Of a stretch of 64,000 nucleotides of DNA, positions 20,943-34,104 are shown piece by piece. The stretch is from Pedinophyceae sp. YPF-701 (Eukaryota; Chlorophyta; Pedinophyceae), in assembly GCA_916048055.1 (NCBI GenBank), contig CAJZHL010000006.1, positions 1,018,936 to 1,082,935 of the forward strand, written 5' to 3'. A program made the translations under genes and the position numbers. Numbering within the stretch: position 1 is the stretch's first letter; each line of letters starts with the position of its first letter. The notes under the pieces are model-generated. The model did no database searches and had not been told where the DNA came from. It saw only the letters and a program-made list of their open reading frames with translations.

Positions 20943-23883
20943 ATGGTGCGTCGCCCTCGAAGATACAACGGCCATGAATGTCCTCCTCGTGGTGCGAATC
21001 AGTGCCTCTTTCGCCGCCTGCAGCGCCGAATCCTTCGCTGGTTGCCTGCTGAGAATGGCCCGGGTTTCTCGCGGTGTACGCGCCGGTTCCCGCTCGTTAT
21101 GCTCCCGCGTGCTCCTGTGATAGTTCTTTTCCGCGCGCACCATCGACAGCTGGACTGTGTCGTCCACCACAACGCGCGGCGTACGGACGGTCGCTGCACG
21201 GGAGCGCCAACCAGCGTGGCACCGCAGCGGCGCATAGAGACGTGGCAGAACTTTTGCGCTAGCGACGAATGGCGGACGGCCATCCGACTTTCAGCCGAGC
21301 CGCCCAGAACGGCCGCTCCATCCTTCGCCCAGTGTTGCAAGCGGAAATGCTGGACCCCAACCTCCGCACCGCCCCCGTCGCTCGCAGGAGCACCAAGACC
21401 GCACCGCTCCCACGATGCTTGATGTGCTAGTGCGGGAGCCTCGTCTCCTGGACTTCCTGCCTGAAGTCAGCGACGTCCGGAGTCTGGCCGCGACCTGTTG
21501 GGATGCTCTCCTGGCGCTGCTTCACCATCGACCGTCCTCCTGCGGGCCCTTCAGACTGGCCGCGAAATCGCCGCTGCTTCCGCGCCTGGCGGAGCGCCAA
21601 GCTCGCCTGGCGCAGGGGGCAGCGACGGTGCAGTTCGGCGGCACGCTTTGCATCAAGTCGCGCGACGTCGGCAAAGTGCTGGCTGGGATGCGCGCCGTCG
21701 GTCTGTCAAAGCTCCCGCGGCGCGAGAGGGTCGCGAACCACATCGGTGCCGTGCGGAAGGTCCTGGAGTGGTCGATGCGCGAGGGCCGCGACCCCATCCG
21801 CCCGACCCACCTGCGGCTGTACGCACCCCTCGCGCCGGTGCAGACCTCGGGCGACGCACGCGTCGACGAGGAGGTCCGGCGCCTTTGCGGGGTCCTGTGC
21901 GAGCTGGCGGCGCCCGGCAGGGAGCCGTGCACCGCGAGGTTCTCTGCGCCGGGGAAGAAGTGCAGGGTGACCGAAGTCGACGTCGCGGTGCTGCCGGACG
22001 GGGTGCGAACGGTGCGGATCTGGCGCCCCGAGGACTGCGAGGAGATGGCGGCGCTCCTCCCGCAGCACCAGCACCTGGAGCAGCTCAGCGTGTCTGACGC
22101 GGCGTTCTACCTGCTGCAGCCCGGGTCGCCGGGTGCACCGGGGCAGCCACCGCCGGCGCAGCCGCACGGAATGTCGATGTGCGCCGCGCTGGCGGGGGGG
22201 CTGCGCGCGGTGCCGATCCTGCGCGACCTGCGCATGGTCATGGCCGGGCTGTATGAGCCGCACGTCAAGGTGCTGGCCCCCGCGCTGGCGTCGCTGCTCA
22301 ACCTGGAGCTGCTCGACCTCTCCGAGAACCTGCTGGGCGACGATGGCGTGAGCGAGCTCGCGGCCGCCCTGCGCGACAAGACTGGACTGCGCACGCTGCG
22401 GCTGCAGTCGGTTGCGGTGTGGGACGCCGGCGCCAACGCCATCGTCGGAGCGTTCCGCGCCATGTCCAGCTGCGCTCTGACGGAGCTGTACCTGGACGAC
22501 AGCACGAGGAACCTGCCGCCGCAGATGATGAACGTCATCGGCACGGGCCCGTCGCAGGCGATCGCAGAGCTCCTCAAGGCCCGCCCGTCCTTCGAGGCGC
22601 TGCACCTGCCGCGCATGAGCATGGTGCCGGATGCGGAGTACATGTGCCACGCTGTGGCCGCCTGCCCCCAGATGCGCAGCGTCCACATGCCCGCGTACTT
22701 CATTGAGGACCGGGGCGCGCGCGTCCTCGCGCGCTCGTTCAACCGCGGCAACCCCTTGGAATACCTGATGCTGGCGGGGGTGGACATCACCGACGAGGGT
22801 GCGAGAGACATCGCCGCTGGCGCCGCTCTGCTCCCGCGGCTCGAGGTGCTCGACCTGCAAATGAACTCGCTCGGAGACCGCGCCGCGCGGGCACTGGCGC
22901 AGCACATCCCCGACTGTCGGACTCTGAAGCGGTTGATCCTGTTCCGCAACGACATCGGAGACTCGGGTGCCGCGGACCTCGGTCGTGCTCTCGCGCAGAG
23001 CAGGTCCATCGTCGAGTTGGACGTGCAGGACAACCGCATCGGCTCGGGTGGAGCGACCGAGCTCGCGCTCGGAGTGATGCAGTCCACGTCCCTGCGGACC
23101 CTCAACGTGAGCAAACAGAACATCGGCAACGACGGCGCAGCAGCGATCATCTACGCCCTACGTGAGAGCAAATCGATGGTTTGCGCGAGGCTCGTTCGAG
23201 TCGGGATCGGGCACGATAGGGGCCACGCCATGTTGTACGACTGGCTCGCTGATGCCTGGCTGCAGAGCAAGAGTCTCGCGCAGGTATACACGCATGGGAA
23301 CATGATCAGTTCCCGTGCAGTCCTGCGCGTGGGCTACGCGCTCTGGATCGCCGGGGCTCAGGGCAAGGTATCGAAGACCTGGACACATGGGCCGAACGTT
23401 GGGGACCACCGTCTGGCGGTCACGAGGGCGAAGCAAGACTTCTTCTCTCAGAAGATCGTTGGCAAGATTCATTGCATGATTCTCCTTGCCCGCGCAGTCC
23501 GGCGAAGTGGCGGAAAGCGCGGTACGTTGATGCGCAACTCCAGTAAGTCTTCGGCATGTCTTACCTGTGCACTCATTGCGTCTGCCAACCCATCCAGCGC
23601 TTGCCGTTGGCAAAAATTTGAGCTCATCGTCCAGCCGCTCTTCGATCGCAGGAGGGGCACGCAAGCTCGCAACATCGACGCCCGCCGGTGCAGCTGCGTT
23701 CCACCCGCTGGCGCCCCGTGGAACTCCAGCGCCCTCCGAGCAGGTCAAGCAGCCGGCATCCGACTTTGTCAGCTCGCAGGGGGGAGTTGGGCTGGGGGGA
23801 AGGTCATTTCGTCCGATCGATTGCAACCGGCCGTTCGCGATCATCATCACTGCGTGCGCTGCTCTTATGACGGCATGGGGTAG
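20943..23883 (+). CDS. LRR protein F (divergent family member), C-terminal end uncertain
   Basis: Proposed join 20943-20945, 21388-23883 (832 residues if read to the stop). ATG is followed by donor GTGCGT; acceptor gctcgcag ends at 21387, phase 0, giving MEHQDRTAPTMLDVL. A simpler start is the ATG at 21415 (MLDVLVREPRLLDF). The N-terminus has an F-box-like helix, then RNI-type LRRs with classic repeats near the end (LEVLDLQMNSLGDRAARAL, IVELDVQDNRIGSGGATEL). After about 23160 the codon bias weakens and LRR periodicity stops. A good donor, GTGAGA at 23162 (phase 1), suggests the last 240 codons are partly intron and the real C-terminus lies in an unrecognised exon. No hydrophobic C-terminal segment is seen. 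Confidence 0.72.
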
Positions 23884-26515
23884 CGAGGGCGCGTGGTCTA
23901 CGGGTCGCAAAAATGACAGGAGGCGGGTGCTCGCCCGCACAGAATGATTCCCGCTTCCTGCACCCGCGTGAGCAAGGAGTGCCTTATCACAAGGTCGGGG
24001 TGTGACGGACACCATCGGACGGCGTAACACCGCAGCGTTCTCGTGGCCTGGCGTTGCCCGGGCACTTCATCGGTACCTGGCGCTCGCATGCGCCGCCCCC
24101 CTGACGGCTGGTCGCCTCCTTTCGCGGCTCAGCAGCACATGGTCATGTTGGGCCATCGCATCGTCAGAGCGTGATGCCTGGCTGTGGGGTGTTGCGAATC
24201 GTGTTATTCGAGCCATGTTGCTGCGTATTGTCACCGGCGACGCATGACACGCTCGGCATCGCACTAGGGTCGTCACCTGGCACGTCTCGACCGCCAGCGC
24301 TGCGCGGGAGGGGCAGTCTGTCTCGGGAGAAACTGCCCCGGTCGTGTCCCGACGCAGCGCAAATTGCACTGAGGCGGCCTGAACTGCGGCGTTCGCGGCG
24401 CGAGGAGATCTACGGCCGCAAGCAGCCGCGCTTGATCCTGGACCGTGCTCGCACGTATCATGAGATCGCACTCCGAGTGCCCGGACACACAAGCTTCTTG
24501 TACCGCAACCCCCCCGGAGGCTTGCGAAGTTGAGTGCCGCACAGGCGTGCTGCCCGTGTCTTGGGTGGGGCGTGCCTGCGTGGGTGTCAACACTTGGCGG
24601 ACGCTGCGGGAATCTCGCTCCAACGAACGAGGCCCCCGTTGTCTTCGCCGGCTGCACTGGTGTAGACCACCGCCTCGCTGCCGTCGCCGTCGGACCGTGA
24701 CCCATGCAGCGCCAGGTCGCACTGACCTCCAACATGCGTCCAGAGACGTTTGTGTCGACAGACGCAGTGCAGCGGCGGCGCTCTGGGAGCTGCGCCATGG
24801 TCTGCTGCCCCCATACGCAGCCGCGCGAGTGCGGCTGAAGGCCCCTGGGGCGGAAGCAGTCCGCTACTCGATCGTGGGACGTTAGGTGGCCATGGCGACC
24901 CAAGTGGGTCTCGAGGGATTCCCGGAGGGGCGCATTGCCGGGTGCAAAACTCTCTCCGCCCCTGGGGAGAACACCGTTTCGGGGACAGACATGTCCTCAC
25001 AGGTCCAACGTGACATGAGGGGGGCGAGGACCTGCCAACAGGCATCGCAACGGCTGCACGTGCTCCTGGAGACGGCAGGGCGAGGGCAGACACCCGCAAA
25101 CTGGGATGCGCGAGCACCGGTGCGCCCTCGTGCCAGTCGACCGAATGCGATTCGAAGGCGGGCATTGCGTGGCTCCAAGAACCGTGTCCGTCGCAGCAGG
25201 GGCTTGATTGGTCGACGTAGGCGCCAGTGCGCGCGACTGATGCTGTGGCCCAAACAGGTTGCCATAGCCGCCCACACCCGCAGGTGGCGTGACTCGCGAG
25301 TCCGCGGCGGGCACAGAACGCTGACAAGAAGGGGGCCGATCGCCACTGCGCTCCTGGTGCCGTCGAGGCCCCCGCTGACGCAGCATCACGTGCCGCGCAT
25401 GTGGCGGCAACGGTTCGCAGCAGGAGGCGGGCGCCGAAGCGCCATTGCAACATGCCCCGCATTCCGCGTGGACGGAGAGCGTCGCGCCGACGCACTCAGC
25501 TCGCGGCACCGTCTGGTTCGCCGAGGAGGACTTTTGCGACGTCGCACTTTTGAGTCGCTGCATGGCACCCTGCACGCTGTCGGCGACAGTTCCTGGGTGG
25601 GGCCTGAACCGCTTTGGCACGGAGAGCACAGGTGAGCAGCTGTCGTTGCGGAATTCGGACGGCGTGCAGGTGACTGGATGCCGCGACGACGACGTTCCGT
25701 CATCTTGCTCCCGACGTTGTTTGTTGGCTTGCAGTTGCTCCTCGCGGCCGGCTTGCCGAGGCTCCCAGAGACACGGCGAGTGGGAGGTTGCAGCGGACGG
25801 CGTGGGCCGGAGAAAAAGCAGCGTTCACAGGCGTGCGCGGCAAACGCGTCCGGGGTGGTCGTGACCGGCTGCAGCCAGTGGGCGGTCGCGTCGGAACAGG
25901 CGACACCGACGGGCAGGTGGCAGATGGGCTGCCTGTGGGGCCGTTGTCGCCTGCACGGGTGCTCCTGGACCGCCGAGCAGCAGCAGTCCACACGCGCAGA
26001 TGGTGGCTGAGGCTTCGACGCGCGCCCCGACGGTCGCCGTGACGGTCCCGCCGCACTCGCCATGGGCCAGCGGTGGCAAGCACAGATGACCTCAATGAAG
26101 CAAGCTCTTGGGCGAGGATCGAGGGAGCGTGCGGCGCTCCGGACCTGGCGATGCGCAGGCATCTGACTGGAACGAGCGGGTCCGGGGCGCGCCGGTGCGG
26201 CGCCAGCGGGCAGCACGACGACCAAGCACGGAACGATGGGGCACTGCGATGGTCGGAGAGGGGATCGTCGTCGGCGCGCGCCGCTGCCAGCTGGTTGCCA
26301 GGTCACATTGGGGGCGTAGAAATCTAGGGTTCGCCCGGGAGGCAACAAGGGGCGCGCTCGCCGGCATCGACGGGTCAGAATCGATAGACCTTTGGCTGAT
26401 CGGCCGTCTTTAGGCCCATCCCCCTCCGCGGAGGCCTTCTGGCGGCGCGCACAGCCACAAACAGAAGTTCCGCCCAGGCGCGTGTTTCTGTCGATCGGCG
26501 ACGTCAGGCGCGTGC
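23884..26515 (+). other. 2.6-kb intergenic region without a recognised gene
   Basis: Open frames up to about 390 codons exist on both strands, but they overlap each other, have Arg/Pro/Ala-rich composition typical of GC-rich non-coding DNA, and show no recognisable domain. The right end should hold the promoter and 5' UTR of the ZNFX1-like gene. I see no tRNA, repeat family or transposon signature here. Confidence 0.45.
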
Positions 26516-29500
26516 ATGGCTGCACGGAAGTATCCGCAACGCTACGATCCACACGGGATGTACGCATCGGGTGGCAGAGGCGGGCGTGGGCGCGGGCGCG
26601 GGCGTGGGCGTGGTCGCAACGATGGTGGCCGCGACGGCGGGCGGAACGGCAACCACGGCGGCCGTGGGCGTGGGCGCGGTCACTTTTCGACGGATGACAA
26701 GGCCGACAGGGCGCATCGCTTCCTGTTCGCGGTCACACGCGAGGACGCGCGCCCCCTCCACGCATCAAGCGGGCCTCCGAGGTTCGTGCGGGCCCTGCAC
26801 GACCTGGCGACGAGCGGTGCCCCGCAGGCCGCACTGAACCTGCTGAGCGACCAGTCCAGCTCGGGTCTGCTGCGTCTCGCCGAGGCCCTCGACGTCCCGG
26901 GCGGCGGGTGTTTGCCTGCGACGCTGGGGGTGCTCCTGGCGCTCCGAGAGGCCGGCGCCGTGGGCATCGGCGCGACGGCGGCGGGCGCGGGGCCCGTCCA
27001 GGTGACGCTGCTGCGGAGCTGCCGCTTCGTCGACGCCGCGCGGCAGCTGTCGCACGCGTCGGCCGTTCCTCCTCCGGGGGGGTTCCTGGCCGTGGCGGAT
27101 CCGGACGGGGTGCGCGTGGGCGTGCCCGAGGCCGCGTCGCTCTTGCTGCAGGGGATGATGTCGAGCGTACAGGGCGCGGGGGGTGTGCTCACGCCCGACA
27201 AGCTGGCGGAGCTTGTGGCAGCGGCAGAGGCGCTGTCCAGCGTGGTCGGCGCGGCGGACGCGGGCTCCGGGGCGGCTCTAGCGGCGGCGCGCGAGCTCGA
27301 GACGCTCATCGCGATGTTGGAGCGGCGCGGCGCCGAGTTCACCGCGGCGCTGCAGCGGCGGGACCGCGCCGCGCAACGCGCCGCGCAGGACGCCCACGCC
27401 GCGGCCATCGTGGGCGCCGCCGTGGCCGCCGAGGAGCTGCTCGAGCCCCCGGGCGATCTGCGCGCCGCCGGTCCGCGCCACGACAACGACCACGCGGACG
27501 TGCGCGCCATCCAGATCACCCCCACGCTGCAGGAGGTGCTCGCGCCCGAGGCCCCGGCGGCGTACCTGCCGGCCAACACCGGCGCGGGCTCGCCCCACCT
27601 AGGCGCCGGCACCCCGCAGGCGCTGGTCGACGCGCATTTCCGCCTCTTGCGGCACGACCTGGTCAGCGGACAGATCCGGGGCCTGTCAGCGTACCTCACG
27701 GGCGGCGCGCAGCCCGCGCGCGAGGCGCAGGCCCACGTCTTCACGGGCGTGGAGTTCGCGGGCATCGAGCAGACGGCGATGTGGCGCTCCTCGGGCGCCG
27801 GCGCGCTGATGCTGTGCGTGAGGGCGGACAACCCGCACTTCCTGCGGAACGTCACGAAGAAGCGCGCGAGGGAGTTCTGGGGCCGGACGCGGCTCATGTC
27901 CGAGGGGTCCCTGGCGGCGCTGACGTGGCGGGAGAACGGCGAGCGCAAGCTCTGCTTCCTCACCGTCTGCAGCGCCAACGGCGGCGGCGGGGGGCAGGGC
28001 GGGCAGAGGCCGCCCGCCGTCACGTCGCTCGACAATGGGCGCTTCAGCGCCAACCTGGCCATCGCGTGCGGCCAGGACGCGGACGACGGCTTCGGCGCAC
28101 TCGGTGTGCAGACGCCTGCGGGCCTGCGGACCTGGCCGCTCACCGTGCCCCTGCGTGCGGCCGCGGGCGACCCACGCGCGCAGGCGGCCCTGCGCGACGT
28201 CGCGCTCGTGCAGACCTCCGCTGCCTTCTTCGCGTACGATCCCGTCCTCCGCGCGCTCAAGAGCGAGACCGCCGCGCTGCAGCTCCCCGCGTGGTTCGAG
28301 CCCTTCATCGTCCGCGTCGACGGTGCCGGCGTCGACGACGCGCACCGCCAGGGCTGGCTCGCGTGCGCCCACGGCGCTGGCTCGATCTCGGACCTCGCGA
28401 GCCTCGTCCCCGACGGCCCGGGCGCCGATGCGGCGCGCGTGGCCCTGCGCAACGTCGACCTGGGCCGCCCCGATGCGTTCCCACTCGAGGCCGTGCGCGC
28501 GGGGCTCGGGCTCGACGAGCGCCAGGCTGTCGCGCTGCGCGAGGCGCTCGTTCGGCGGCTCGCGCTCATCCAGGGCCCGCCGGGCTGCGGCAAGACGCAC
28601 GTGGGTGTCCTCGTGGTGCGCGCGATGCTGGCCCGCGCCCGCGACGAACAGCATGGGCCGATCCTGATCACATGCCTGACGAATCACGCGCTGGACCAGT
28701 TCCTGGAGGCGCTGCTCGACGCGGGCGTGACGAAGATCGTGCGCATCGGTGGGCGCTCCAAGTCGGAGCGCGTCAGGGCGCTCGGCCTGCTCGAGACGGC
28801 CAAGAAGCAGCCCAAGGCCAACGGGGTCGGGAGGGCGTCTTACCAGGCGTTCAGCGACTGCCGGGATGCGGAGCACAGGGTCACGGCCCTGCTGAAGGAG
28901 GTGAAGGACTGCAGGAGCTCGCCCGACGTCACGTGGCGGGCCATCTGGGAGCAGGCGGAGGCCGACGCGCCGACGGTGACGCAGGCCCTCGAGCCGCACT
29001 TCGTTGCGCCGAGGAAGGGCAAGGCCAAGCGTGTGGCGAGCGCGGTTGGCACGGTGCGTCCTTGCTGCGAACATGCCCCCGACCGTTTTTCGCGTGCCTG
29101 CGCTGAATGGCTCTTGAGCAAGCACATCCAATTTCTGATATTGTATCTTCGTTGCAGGCACTGACTGCGTCGCAGTCAGGGTCCGTCACGGTCGAGGACG
29201 GCTTTGAACTCATCACTGTGGAGGACGGCGTGGAGCTCGACGTGCAAGAACGCACCGCCGTGGCTGCGGATGGAAGTTCCAGCGCGGCGGCGGACCACGA
29301 CGTCGACGAGGGCTGGGAAATCGCCGGGAGCTTCGGGTTCCGCGACTGGGCGAGGGGCGACACGCCGGGATGGCTGCGCGGGGCCACCGCGTCCGCAGCT
29401 CGCGCGGGGCCGAGCGCCCCGCGCCCGCGCTCGATCGCCCAGCTGCGCGAGTGCAGCGCGCCGCTCGACATGTCGCGCGAGGAGCGTGCCGCGCTCACGG

Positions 29501-32500
29501 AGCACTGGCGCAACCAGGTGCACGGACTCCTCTTCTCCAAGCTCCACGCGGCGGCTGCGGAGCTTGAGAGAGCGCGACGCGACCTGGCAACCTCCCAGGA
29601 CGGCCACTGCGTCGACGTCCTGCGCGGCTGCAACGTGGTTGGGGTGACGACGACAGCCGCGGCAGCGAAGCAGGCCATGCTGCGCCGCGCCAAGCCCCGC
29701 GCCGTCGTCATCGAGGTGCGCCGCCTGCCTCCTTCTGCCCCACGTTTGCTCCTTCTTTGCCTCGGTGCTGTGTCGCGTCGTCGACGCCGCACCCTCCGCG
29801 CGTCGTCCGTGCAGGAGGCGTCCGAGGTGCTCGAGGCGCACATCCTCACGGCGCTGCACCCGGACACGCAGCAGCTGGTCCTCATCGGCGACCACGAGCA
29901 GCTCCGTCCGTCGGTGGAGGACTACTCCCTCAGCGTCGACTCGGGCCGCGGCCGAAACCTCGACCTCAGCCTGTTCGAGCGTCTCGCGCTTGTGCCGCAC
30001 TTCCCGTGCACGACCTTGGGGACGCAGTGGCGCATGCGCCCCGAGATCAGCGCGCTCATCCGTGGCCCCGTCTACCCGAGGCTCGTCGACGCCCCCACGG
30101 TCCACGACCACCCGCACGTCAAGGGCGTCGCCACCGACCTGTTCTTCCTGGCGCACGACGTCCCCGAGGACGGCCACGACCTGCCCGGCGGCGCGGACAC
30201 GAGCTACTCCAACGCGCACGAGGCCCAGCTCGCGGTGGCGCTGGCGCAGTACCTGATCGTGCAGGGCTACACGGGCGGGCGCGTGTGCATCCTGACGCCC
30301 TACCTCGGGCAGCTGCGGCTCATCCGCCGGATCGCGGGCGACAAGTACGTCACGCTGTCGGAGCGCGACGAGGAGGAGCTGGAGGAGCTCGCTCTGCGCG
30401 ACGTCAGCGGCGGGGACGGCCAGGGCGAGGTAGACGTGGTGACGGCGCGCAGGACCAGCATCAGGGACGTGCTGCGCTGCGCCACCATCGACAACTTCCA
30501 GGGCGAGGAGGCTGACGTGCGTTCACCACCTGTATTGACCGCCTGGTTGCGTGCGAGGAGGGTTCGGGGTCGCTCGAACGCCCGGGCACATGTGGCCACA
30601 CTCGTCGTGCCGCTGTGGAGCGCGTGGCGCGATCTCTCCGACTCAAACCCGTGTGCGTCTCGTTCGCGCAGGTGGTCATCCTGAGTACGGTGCGGAGCAA
30701 CAGCAAGGGCCGCGTGGGCTTCGTTGGCATCAAGAACCGCATCAACGTGGCATTGTCGCGGGCGAGGCACGGCCTCTACATCGTCGGCAACGCCGCGATG
30801 CTCCGCGACGCCAAGGGTGGGAGCACGATGTGGGCGCCGGTTCTCGAGCAGCTCGCGGGGGCCGCGCGCGTTGGGGGCGCTCTGGCCCTGAGGTGCCAGA
30901 ACCACGCGACGGTGACGCGGGTCCGGACCGCCGGCGACATCGCTCTTTTCTGCATCGACGGGGGCTGCAAGGAGCCGTGCACCACGCGCTTGCCGTGCGG
31001 CCACGCTTGCCCACGCAGGTGCCACCCTGACTCGCACGCGGGGGTGTGTTGCGAGCAGCCGTGCCAGCGTCTGCACCAGCCCTGCGGACACCGGTGCGAC
31101 AAGATGTGCGGGGTCGACTGCGGGCAGTGCCGCTGGCCGGTGCGCGACGTCGCGCTGCCGTGCGGCCACGTCGCAGCCAGCCTGCCCTGCTACCAGGCTC
31201 AGGCGCCCGAACGCGTGCGCTGCGTCGAGAGGATCGAATGCGGGCTGCCGTGCGGCCATGTCATCCAGCGGGACTGCGGCACCCCGGCGGAGACCGTCCT
31301 GCAGCGCCCGTGCCCGGAGCTGTGCGGCAAGCAGGTTGCATGCGGCCACATCTGCGACTCCCCTTGCTCGCACGAGGGGCCCTGCACCTGCACGCGCGCC
31401 TGCCCTCGCACGTGCACGCACGGCACCCGCTGCGACCATCGCTGCGACCACCCCGAGCAGTGCGTGGCCTGCGCCGAGCCCTGCGTGTGGGCGTGTCCGC
31501 ACCGCGGCAAGTGCGTCCTCCCCTGCGGCGCCCCGTGCGTGCGGCTGCCCTGCGACGAGCGCTGCCCGCTCCTCCTCGCGTGCGGTTGCCGCTGCCCGGG
31601 CGTCTGCGGAGACCCCTGCCACGAGGGCTTCTGTCGGCTGCACCCGAGGAACCCGGACCTCCTCAAGCAGACGGTCGACCTCATCGCCCTCACGGACTTC
31701 GCCGACCACGACCCCGACGTCGACGGCCCGCTCGTGGTCCTCGACTGCGGCCACGCGTTCACCCTGGAGACCATGGACGCACACGTGGGTCTCGGTGCGA
31801 CGTACGACCGCGCCGCCGACGGAACGTGGCTGCGGCCCAAGGCGGTGGACGAGAGCGGCCCGCCGAAGACATGCCCCTCGTGTCGCCAGCCTGTCGCGGG
31901 CACGCTGCGCTACGGGCGGCCGATTGCCAACGGCCGGCTGTACGACATGACGTCGGCGTTCAACCGAGGCGCTCTGGACAGGCTTGCGGGCGTGTCGAGG
32001 CTGCTGGCGGAGCAGGAAGAGACCATGGACGCTGTCGAGGGAGCCGCGATGGCCGGCCGGCGTTCCACTGCAGAAGCGAGCAACGTGGGCAAAAAGCTGA
32101 TTGCGATCCGGCGGGACATCTGCGACCTTCTCGCGGCAACGGCGCGCCCCCCGACTCTGAAGATCTTCGAGGCGACGGTGGCGGCCGTCACGCGCGCAAC
32201 GGCGTCGGACGACACGTACGAGGAGCAGACGGAGGCGCTGCGCGGCGTGCAGGCGGCGCTGCGGCCGGACGACACGGTCCGAGCCCAGGTGCTGCTCGCA
32301 AATGCGCGCGCAGTCGTGCTGCAGGCCTGTGCCGGCGCTGCCTCGACGGCGGGGACATCTCCGGCGGGTGCGCTGGTCCTCGCGGTCATGAGCGCGCAGC
32401 AGGTCTGCCGGAGCGCCAAGGTGCTCGCCGCAGAGACGCGCGCAGTCACGACAATGTGCTCCGCGACGCTCGCAGCCTACGAGGCCGCGAGGACCGCGGC

Positions 32501-32939
32501 GCAGGGCTACGTGCTGTACGTCGTCGGGGAGGGCGGTGCGGCAGAGCGCCCCCCCGGGGACGTTACCCTCCGCGAGCACAAGAAGGCGCTGCTCGACGCG
32601 ATGCACGCGGCAGCTGTCGAGCACTTTGCGTCTCTGGAGGAGGCTGCGGGGCACTTTCGCGAGCTTGGCATCGAGGACCGCGCAGATGCGTTGCTGGTGC
32701 AGCGCGCGGAATTCTCGACGACGGCCGCGGCGGAGGAGGCAACTATTCGGCAGGGACTCGAAAGGAACGTCCTGCAGGAGGTCATTCGGGCCGTGGCCGC
32801 CGTCGACGCCAGGCTGGCATACGCGCAGCATCAGCACCGCTGCCCAAACGGGCACGTCTACTTCGTGGGCGACTGCGGGCAGCTGAATGAGGGCGGACGG
32901 TGCCCGGACTGCGGTGCGCACATCGGCGGTGGGGGTTGA
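26516..32939 (+). CDS. ZNFX1: ZNFX1-like SF1 RNA helicase with NFX1-type and RZ-type zinc fingers
   Basis: Join 26516-29053, 29158-29715, 29815-30516, 30672-32939; all three introns are phase 0 with donors GTGCGT, GTGCGC, GTGCGT; 2,021 residues. Order: Gly/Arg-rich RGG-type region (residues about 18-55), helical N-terminal region, UPF1-like SF1 helicase core with Walker A GPPGCGKT (687-694), motif II VVIEEA created across intron 2 (1032/1033), GDHEQLRP (about 1057), QWRMRPEI (about 1103), NFQGEEAD split from VVILSTVRSN by intron 3, and NVALSRARHGLYIVG (about 1292). Then Cys/His-rich NFX1-type fingers (about 1364-1590), a RING-like CxxCxxP pair (about 1623-1676) and a C-terminal RZ-type finger (CPNGHVYFVGDCG ... 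CPDCGAHIGG, about 1989-2019). Known relatives act in RNA sensing, antiviral defence or small-RNA inheritance; the role here is inferred. Confidence 0.92.
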
Positions 32940-34104
32940 CGCTAGCGCTCGCTGTTCGACAGGTTCACTGTTCCAAGGTCAGTGGGAGGGGATGTTTTCT
33001 GCATGTAAGCGTTGTTTCCGGTCACGATTTCGCCAGGCGCTGGTGTGGGTGGCTGCACGCCCAGCTGGCACGCACCACCTGCAGGTGCGCTGTGCGCTGG
33101 TGCGAACTGCGGATGTCATGATGACACAGCCTTCCCCGGAAGAGAGGTTGCAGGCTGTTATGACACTCGCAGCCCGCTCCCCTCGTTAAGCATGATTCTG
33201 CGCCGCGCGAACGAATCGGCGCAGGAGGTCATTCCACAGCTGCAAGAAAAGGCCTCCATGTTTCCTTGCAGGGGTGTTCCCGTCATGCAATCAACGTCGC
33301 ACGTGGTCCGGACGTCGCGGCCCGCTTGCGTCAACTTCTCGCGGGCGCCCGGCGTCTGGCGCAGCTTCGTGTGGGGCACGATACCGTCTGGCAGCCCCGT
33401 GCGTGGCGCACAGGGAACGCCGCAGTCCGGTCGAACGAGGCTGGAACCGCGGGCTGGAACAGCCGGCCCGAGCAGTGCTTTGACATGGATGCACGCTGCA
33501 AGGCCGGTCTCAGTGTCGTAAGACGCCATGTCTTCTGCCAGCCCGACGGCTGTCATGCGTCTGACGTGGTCTTCTCAGGTCGGACCTCGCTCGGCGCCGA
33601 AGGGGGCCATGGGCCGCAGGCATGGGACAGAACATTGTACGGACGTGAGTTCGCAGAGAGACACCCGCGCGACGCCCGCGGTGCTGAGCGAGAGGTGCGT
33701 GGCGCCGCGGTGACCCTGCTCTGAGTGTGCATTTCGCTGGGACTGGGTGCGTGACAATGCGATATGCATGGATGTCGTCGGTTCTCAGATGGAGTTCTAC
33801 GCTGCGGAAGGCGTGGTATTGATGCAGCTGCTGACTTGACGTGCCTCTGGGCGACCTGTCGCGCAGGTAGTTTGGCGCGAGGGCCCCGCTGAGCTGAGAG
33901 CGGCGCCGCGGAAGGCGCACTGTGCGTCGCGGTGGCGTTGAAGCGTCTGAGAGCACGTTTCTCAGCAACACAGGCGCCAGGCCCACGCGAGACCAGCATC
34001 GCGGGGCAGCTCCCTGCTTTTTGAGGCTCCGCTCGTGCGCCCGTGGCACAGGCGTTTGGTGGTACCACAAAGGGTCCTCGTCGCGAGGACTTGGTTGAAG
34101 AAAC
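32940..34104 (+). other. 1.2-kb intergenic region
   Basis: No gene recognised. Long minus-strand frames here run through gene G and lack family features. Probably 3' UTR of the ZNFX1-like gene plus promoter of gene G. Confidence 0.45.
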
